DNA of 9,704 nucleotides, from positions 1 to 9,704 of the forward strand of contig JAOPXW010000349.1 in the NCBI GenBank assembly GCA_025964935.1, read 5' to 3'. Under the pieces are notes generated by a model. That model saw nothing but the letters and a program-made list of their open reading frames with translations. It searched no databases and had not been told where the DNA came from. Numbering within the stretch: the first letter of the stretch is position 1; every line of letters starts with the position of its first letter. A program made the position numbers and the translations under genes. This document shows positions 5,886 to 9,704 of this stretch, piece by piece. The DNA is from Friedmanniella sp. GTDB lineage: Bacteria; Actinomycetota; Actinomycetes; Propionibacteriales; Propionibacteriaceae.

Positions 5886-6306
5886 CGGATCTTCTCCTTG
5901 TCAGCGTGACCGCGACGTCAGCGACTTCCACGGGCATGGGGGCTTGGGGCTTGTGGACGGTGACCTCCACGGTGTGCACGGGTCCCGCCCCGAGGCAGGT
6001 GGCCGCGATGCGGTGGGCGAGCGCCTCGATCAGGTCGAGGGGGTCCCGCTCGATGTCCGCCACGACCGCCTGCGCGAGGACGCCGTAGTCGATCGTGTGG
6101 TGCAGGTCGTCAGTGCGTGCCGCCCGGCTCAGGTCGAGACGGCAGACCACGTCCACCACGAACCGCTGGCCCTGCTCACGCTCGAAGCCGAAGACCCCGT
6201 GGTGGCCGTAGCCGACCAGGCCGCGGAGGCTGACGGAGTCGCCGGGCACGGCGTCGGGGCCGCGGCTGGGGGCCACGGCAGTGGGATGGGGCGCGTATGC
6301 GGACAT
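5872..6306 (-). CDS. folB: Dihydroneopterin aldolase
   Basis: A 144-aa protein that converts 7,8-dihydroneopterin to 6-hydroxymethyl-dihydropterin and glycolaldehyde. Visible motifs are LRGLVGYGHHGVFGFEREQG (28-46) with the usual substrate-binding Glu, TIDYGVLA (71-78) with the family Tyr, DLIEALAHRI (91-100) with Glu94, and VTVHKPQAPMP (115-125) with the catalytic Lys119. The first 25 residues are an extra, probably flexible leader relative to short bacterial forms. An ideal AGGAGG (6311-6316) lies four bases before the ATG. A 120-bp gap separates it from folP and holds a possible -10 box, so it may start its own transcript with folK and DUF3180. Confidence 0.95.
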   Translation of the reverse strand: MSAYAPHPTAVAPSRGPDAVPGDSVSLRGLVGYGHHGVFGFEREQGQRFVVDVVCRLDLSRAARTDDLHHTIDYGVLAQAVVADIERDPLDLIEALAHRIAATCLGAGPVHTVEVTVHKPQAPMPVEVADVAVTLTRRRSDDQP

Positions 6307-6310
6307 GACA

Positions 6311-6331
6311 CCTCCTGACGCAGAGACTTTA
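6311..6331 (-). promoter_or_regulatory. folB ribosome binding site and possible promoter
   Basis: AGGAGG at 6316-6311 is a textbook Shine-Dalgarno. Ten bases further upstream TAAAGT (6331-6326) fits TAnnnT and would start a short leader of about 10-13 bases that includes this site. No clear -35 box is seen. The rest of the folP-folB gap (6332-6426) shows only G/C-rich sequence, with seven Cs in a row near 6337. Confidence 0.4.
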
Positions 6332-6426
6332 TCGGACCCCCCCAGCCGGCCCGCGGCGGTTGACGACGCTGGACAGCGCGGCCGATGGCGGGCCGGGTGT
6401 GCTGTGAGTGTCGTCCCGGCCGCCGC

Positions 6427-7287
6427 TCAGCGCACCGCCCCCTCCGCGGCGAGACGCTCCACCACGGCGACGGCGTCCCGGCTGGCCCGGACCGAGTGCA
6501 CCCGGACCCCCCAGACCTGCCGCTGGGCGAGCAGGGTGGTGAGGGCGGTGGTGGCGTCGTCCCGCCCTCGGGCGGGTCGGGCGACGCCGTCGGGGTCGGC
6601 CAGCAGGGTGCCCAGGAACGCCTTGCGGGACAGCCCGACCAGCACCGGCAGGCCGAGGTCCTCGAGCCGGGGCAGCTGCGCGAGCAGCGTCCAGTTGTGG
6701 TCCCCCGTCTTGGCGAAGCCGAACCCGGGGTCGAGAACCAGCCGGTCGGCGCTGATGCCGGCGCTGCGGGCGGCTCGCACCTGCTCGGCCAGCTCGTCGG
6801 CGACCTCGCCGGCGACGTCGGCGTAGGAGGCCCTGTTCTGCATCCGGGCGGAGTGCCCCCGCCAGTGCATGCAGACGTACGGCACCTCCAGCGCCGCGAC
6901 CAGGTCGAGGATCTCGGGCTCGGCCCGGCCGCCGGACACGTCGTTGACCAGCCGGGCCCCGGCGGCAACGGCCTGGGCCGCCACCTCGGCGCGCATGGTG
7001 TCGATGCTGACGCAGGCCCCGGCCTCGCTGAGGGCCGCCACCACCGGCAGCACCCGACGCAGCTCCTCGGCCACACTCGGCCGCTCCGCCCCGGGCCGGG
7101 TGGACTCACCCCCCACGTCCACCAGGTCCGCACCCTGGTCGAGCAGGGCTCGGCCGTGGGCCGCGGCGGCCCGGGGGTCGAACCACTCGCCGCCGTCGGA
7201 GAAGGAGTCGGGGGTCACGTTGACCACGCCCATCACCAGGGTGCGGCCGGGCTGCGGCAAGCCGCGCACCACCCGGGGACTGGTCAC
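6427..7287 (-). CDS. folP: Dihydropteroate synthase
   Basis: A 286-aa protein that joins 6-hydroxymethyl-dihydropterin pyrophosphate to p-aminobenzoate; it is the sulfonamide target. All family blocks are present: VVNVTPDSFSDGG (21-33), VDVGGESTRPGA (56-67), SIDTMRAEVA (94-103), LVNDVSGG (113-120), CMHWRG (139-144), LDPGFGFAKTGDHN (185-198), GLSRKAFLG (218-226) and RVHSVRASRDAV (262-273). The length is normal and no key residue is missing. The start is GTG (7287-7285); it has no Shine-Dalgarno but has TAGGCT six bases upstream, so the transcript is probably leaderless. It is divergent from the metallopeptidase gene, which separates it from folE, and is followed by folB after a 120-bp gap. Confidence 0.96.
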   Translation of the reverse strand: MTSPRVVRGLPQPGRTLVMGVVNVTPDSFSDGGEWFDPRAAAAHGRALLDQGADLVDVGGESTRPGAERPSVAEELRRVLPVVAALSEAGACVSIDTMRAEVAAQAVAAGARLVNDVSGGRAEPEILDLVAALEVPYVCMHWRGHSARMQNRASYADVAGEVADELAEQVRAARSAGISADRLVLDPGFGFAKTGDHNWTLLAQLPRLEDLGLPVLVGLSRKAFLGTLLADPDGVARPARGRDDATTALTTLLAQRQVWGVRVHSVRASRDAVAVVERLAAEGAVR

Positions 7288-7293
7288 GGCGGC

Positions 7294-7299
7294 AGCCTA
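7294..7299 (-). promoter_or_regulatory. -10 box for leaderless folP mRNA
   Basis: TAGGCT on the minus strand, then six bases, then the GTG start of folP. No ribosome binding site is present. The spacing places the first transcribed base at or next to the start codon. No convincing -35 box is visible. Confidence 0.5.
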
Positions 7300-7398
7300 G
7301 GGCCTCGGGTCGGCGGCGTACGCCGGACGCCCCTCGGACAGGTGGTGATCCGGTCGGACGGGATCCCCGCCACGCCGGTGGCCGGCCCTCCCGCCGCC

Positions 7399-7404
7399 TA
7401 TGCT
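7399..7404 (+). promoter_or_regulatory. -10 box for leaderless metallopeptidase mRNA
   Basis: TATGCT, then six bases, then the GTG at 7411. The layout is identical to that of folP on the other strand of the same 123-bp intergenic region. The two -10 boxes are about 100 bp apart, so the promoters are back to back. This also supports GTG 7411 over starts further upstream in the open frame. Confidence 0.5.
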
Positions 7405-7410
7405 CGACGC

Positions 7411-8478
7411 GTGCCGCCTCCGCCCCCGGGACCGTACGAGCCGTTCCGCTCACCCGGGCCTCGCCCCCCGTTCCGGCCCCGCACCGCCACCCTGGTGCTG
7501 GCCGTGGCCGCCGGTCTGGTGCTGGTCCTGGTGCTGTCCGTCGGTGCGGTGGCGGTCTTCCGGATGGGCCGGACAGGCTCCGCCCCCGGCGCCGACGCCC
7601 CCGCCCCGCGGGCCCCCCTGCCGTCGGCCAGCGTGCTACCGACCCGGTCGGGCACCACCGCTCCGACCCCGTCCCGCAGCTCCGCCCCAGCGTCCTCGAC
7701 CTCGCTGAGCACCGCCCCCAGCCCGCGGACGACCCCCCGGGCGGCTCCCAACCGCAGCCTGACCAGGAACAGCCTCTATCGGGTCGACCTGGGCGGGCGA
7801 CGCGTCTCCTGCGCCGTGACGGTGCGGCGACCCAAGCCGGCCCTGCGCGACTCCCGGCTCGCGCCCTACCTCCGGACCCTGACCGGGTGTCTGGACAAGA
7901 CCTTCACCGGTCCGCTCAGCCGGGCCGGGTTCAGCCCCAGCTCACCGAAGGTGGTCTCGTACGCCAAGAAGGTCAAGACCCCGTGCGGGAGCTACGACCA
8001 GCGCCACTCCCCCGCCTACTACTGCTCGGGCACCCGCACCATCTACTGGCCGGCCACCGTCGACGACGGCAACGAGGCGTACACCTTCGCCCGGCTGGGC
8101 TACGTCGGCCTGGCCGCCCACGAGTACGGGCACCACCTGCAGTACGAGTCGGGGATGATCCAGGGCTACGGTGCCCTCTACTACGCGAGCACGAGCGCGG
8201 CCGCCCGGGACCTCCTCAGCCGACGGCTGGAACTGCAGGCCCAGTGCCTGGAGGGGGTCTTCCTGAACCAGGTGAGCCGGACGGTCGGGCTGGCGTCGGC
8301 CGACCGGGCCCAGCTCCGGGTCTGGCACAGCTACACCGGCGACGAGGACCCACCGGCCGGCCGCCGGCCCGACCACGGGACGAGCGCCGCGCAGGTCCGG
8401 TGGCTCCTCCGGGGTCTGGACTCCGGGGACATCGGCCGGTGCAACACCTGGTCGGCCGGCAAGGCCGCCGTCCGCTGA
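7411..8478 (+). CDS. Membrane-anchored neutral zinc metallopeptidase (YpfJ/PF04228-like)
   Basis: A 355-aa protein from GTG 7411. A Pro-rich N-terminus (1-25) is followed by one membrane helix (about 27-50), a Ser/Thr/Pro/Ala linker (about 55-115) and a C-terminal peptidase domain. The zinc motif HEYGHH is at 237-242 (HExxH with Glu238). RRLELQAQC (271-279) supplies the probable third ligand Glu274, and HGTSAAQVRWLLRGL near the C-terminus is also a family mark. Four or more Cys in the outer domain may form disulfides. In most relatives the last motif reads ELQADC; here Asp is replaced by Gln278. The signal anchor places the catalytic domain outside the membrane. The substrate is unknown. It interrupts the ftsH-folE / folP-folB-folK cluster on the opposite strand and shares a terminator region with folE. 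The open frame runs upstream antisense through folP, but that part is not coding. Confidence 0.85.
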   Translation: MPPPPPGPYEPFRSPGPRPPFRPRTATLVLAVAAGLVLVLVLSVGAVAVFRMGRTGSAPGADAPAPRAPLPSASVLPTRSGTTAPTPSRSSAPASSTSLSTAPSPRTTPRAAPNRSLTRNSLYRVDLGGRRVSCAVTVRRPKPALRDSRLAPYLRTLTGCLDKTFTGPLSRAGFSPSSPKVVSYAKKVKTPCGSYDQRHSPAYYCSGTRTIYWPATVDDGNEAYTFARLGYVGLAAHEYGHHLQYESGMIQGYGALYYASTSAAARDLLSRRLELQAQCLEGVFLNQVSRTVGLASADRAQLRVWHSYTGDEDPPAGRRPDHGTSAAQVRWLLRGLDSGDIGRCNTWSAGKAAVR

Positions 8479-8510
8479 CGAGGGCCGCCGTTCGGGCCGC
8501 TGCCCCACGC

Positions 8511-8540
8511 GCTGAGCCGGTCGGCACAGACCCGCTCAGC
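8511..8540. terminator. Hairpin terminator between metallopeptidase and folE
   Basis: GCTGAGC (8511-8517) pairs with GCTCAGC (8534-8540), and after one C/C mismatch GGTC (8519-8522) pairs with GACC (8529-8532). This gives an 11-bp stem with a six-base loop. It lies in the 57-bp convergent gap and runs into the folE stop codon (8538-8536). It probably acts on both strands. Confidence 0.6.
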
Positions 8541-9141
8541 TGGTGATGAGGCCCATCGCCTCGGCGCGGGTGGCCGCGTTCCGGAGGTGACCCCGGACGG
8601 CACTGGTGATGGTCTTGGAGCCGGGCTTGCGCACCCCCCGCATGGTCATGCACAGGTGCTCGCACTCGATCACCACGATCACCCCGCGGGGCTGCAGCAG
8701 CCGGACCAGGGCGTCGGCGACCTGCATGGTCAGCCGCTCCTGGACCTGCGGGCGCTTGGCGTAGAGGTCGACCAGTCGGGCCAGCTTGCTGAGTCCGGTG
8801 ATGCGACCGTCGGGGCTGGGGATGTAGCCCACGTGGGCCACCCCGGTGAAGGGCACCAGGTGGTGCTCGCAGCTGCTCCACACCTCGATGTCCTTGACCA
8901 GCACGAACTCGTCATAGCCGAGGTCGAAGGTGGTCACCAGCACGTCCTCGGGGTCCTGCCGCAACCCCTGGAACATCTCCGCGTACGCCCGGGCCACCCG
9001 CTGCGGGGTGTCGACCAGCCCGTCGCGGTCCGGGTCCTCCCCGATCCCGATCAGGATCTCCCGGACGGCGGCGGCCACCCGGTCATGGTCGAACGGCCGT
9101 ACCGACCCCGGTACGGCCGGGACGAGCCCGGCCTCACTCAT
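8536..9141 (-). CDS. folE: GTP cyclohydrolase I
   Basis: A 201-aa protein that turns GTP into 7,8-dihydroneopterin triphosphate, the first step of folate synthesis. Motifs are [19 protein letters not shown] (35-53), [12 protein letters not shown] (89-100), [22 protein letters not shown] (114-135, given as its start and end), [12 protein letters not shown] (158-169) and [11 protein letters not shown] (174-184). The zinc ligands C91, H94 and C164 and the catalytic His region are intact, so this is the zinc enzyme. The start is ATG 9141, overlapping the ftsH stop as ATGA (9138-9141). The frame stays open upstream to 9423, but that stretch is antisense-phase sequence within ftsH. No strong Shine-Dalgarno is seen, so translation is probably coupled to ftsH. 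Confidence 0.96.
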   Translation of the reverse strand: MSEAGLVPAVPGSVRPFDHDRVAAAVREILIGIGEDPDRDGLVDTPQRVARAYAEMFQGLRQDPEDVLVTTFDLGYDEFVLVKDIEVWSSCEHHLVPFTGVAHVGYIPSPDGRITGLSKLARLVDLYAKRPQVQERLTMQVADALVRLLQPRGVIVVIECEHLCMTMRGVRKPGSKTITSAVRGHLRNAATRAEAMGLITS

Positions 9142-9704
9142 CGGAAGTCGGGCCCTCGCGGCGGCTGGGGGGTGTCGGTCATACCCGGCCCTTGCGGGCC
9201 CTGACCGGCCTGGTCCCCGGCCGGCAGCTGCGGCGGCACCGAGCTGTGCCCGGGCGGCAGCGGAGCGCCACCGGCCGGAACGCCGTCGCCGGAGGGCAGC
9301 GCGGCACCGTGACCGTTGCGGTCGTGGCCGTTGGCCCCGTTGCGCGAAGGCGGCGGCATGACCGGCGGCAGAGCCGACGGCACCCGCAGGTCCGAGCCGG
9401 TCCAGGCGGGACGCTTGGGCCACAGCCGCAGCGGCTGGAAGACCGCCGCGACCTCGGCGCGGTCCAGCGTCTCGTTCTCGAACAGGGCTCGGACCAGGTC
9501 GTCCAGGACGTCGCGGTTGGCGGTCAGGATGTCGAAGGCCTCCTGATGGGCGTTGCTGATCAGCTTGGAGACCTCCTCGTCCACGATCGCGGCGACGTCC
9601 TCGGAGTACTCCCGGCCGTGGCCCATGTCGCGGCCCATGAAGGGCTCGGACTCCCCGGAGCCGAGCTTGACCGCACCGAGCCGGTCGGTCATGCCGTACT
9701 GGGT
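9138..9704 (-). CDS. ftsH: ATP-dependent zinc metalloprotease FtsH, C-terminal part (5' end outside window)
   Basis: The last 188 residues of the membrane-bound AAA+ protease that degrades membrane and regulatory proteins. The fragment starts within [15 protein letters not shown] of the M41 peptidase domain and continues through [33 protein letters not shown] and the usual actinobacterial end WPKRPAWTG. The AAA domain and HEAGH zinc site are off the window. After the peptidase domain comes a tail of about 80 residues rich in Gly, Pro, Asn and His ([13 protein letters not shown]). Such tails are common and probably disordered in actinobacterial FtsH. It overlaps folE by four bases, so the two are co-transcribed. 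Confidence 0.94.
   Translation of the reverse strand, partial: TQYGMTDRLGAVKLGSGESEPFMGRDMGHGREYSEDVAAIVDEEVSKLISNAHQEAFDILTANRDVLDDLVRALFENETLDRAEVAAVFQPLRLWPKRPAWTGSDLRVPSALPPVMPPPSRNGANGHDRNGHGAALPSGDGVPAGGAPLPPGHSSVPPQLPAGDQAGQGPQGPGMTDTPQPPRGPDFR

Noticed and set aside
4002..5909. A 635-codon plus-strand frame
   Set aside because: It is antisense to the coiled-coil gene, DUF3180 and folK, crosses their boundaries, and shows low-complexity Arg/Ser/Gly/His-rich translation with no recognisable domain.
6385..7410. Upstream part of the open frame that contains the metallopeptidase
   Set aside because: It is antisense to folP and has no domain; GTG 7411 with the TATGCT box and the membrane anchor that follows gives a complete protein.
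9142..9423. N-terminal extension of folE to 9423
   Set aside because: The stretch lies within the ftsH gene in another frame and translates to Arg/Ala-rich low-complexity sequence; FolE homology begins just after ATG 9141, which overlaps the ftsH stop.

Overview
The window reads as a chromosomal core region of a high-GC Actinomycetota bacterium. The evidence is very GC-rich DNA with GC-rich third codon positions, GTG/TTG starts, starts that look leaderless, and the gene set ftsH-folE-folP-folB-folK-DUF3180, an arrangement typical of actinobacteria. Propionibacteriales is a plausible order, but the genus cannot be fixed from sequence alone. I see no phage, insertion sequence, CRISPR, tRNA or rRNA.

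Left part (1-3883). The 3' end of a MidA/NDUFAF7-type SAM-dependent methyltransferase gene (+) meets tail-to-tail a three-gene minus-strand operon (2461 down to 601). The two stop codons share one CTAG, and the likely terminator hairpin lies inside the end of the methyltransferase gene. The operon encodes a 284-aa one-helix protein, a two-helix actinobacterial Holin-X protein and a DUF3618 protein. Its genes overlap by ATGA, and the first and third proteins carry long 11-residue periodic, LEA-like amphipathic repeats. A 264-bp divergent intergenic region holds an AT-rich patch with a candidate promoter and a palindromic operator. Beyond it lies a stand-alone NuoD-like gene (+), a paralogue of the complex I 49-kDa subunit. 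It keeps the arginine that NDUFAF7 methylates in mitochondria but has lost both residues that bind the quinone head group.

Middle and right part (3962-9704). On the minus strand, transcription runs from the right edge: ftsH (C-terminal part) and folE overlap by ATGA; then, after a break, folP, folB, folK, DUF3180 and a two-helix coiled-coil protein. The Fol enzymes cover GTP cyclohydrolase I, dihydroneopterin aldolase, HPPK and dihydropteroate synthase, that is, most of the path from GTP to dihydropteroate. A plus-strand gene for a membrane-anchored neutral zinc metallopeptidase sits between folE and folP and splits the cluster. It is convergent with folE (shared hairpin terminator) and divergent from folP.

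Three GTG-start genes (folP, the metallopeptidase and the coiled-coil protein) each have a TAnnnT hexamer exactly six bases before the start, the layout of leaderless actinobacterial promoters. folB and folK instead have strong Shine-Dalgarno sequences. The points that most deserve follow-up are the methyltransferase/orphan NuoD pair and the 11-mer repeat operon with its operator.
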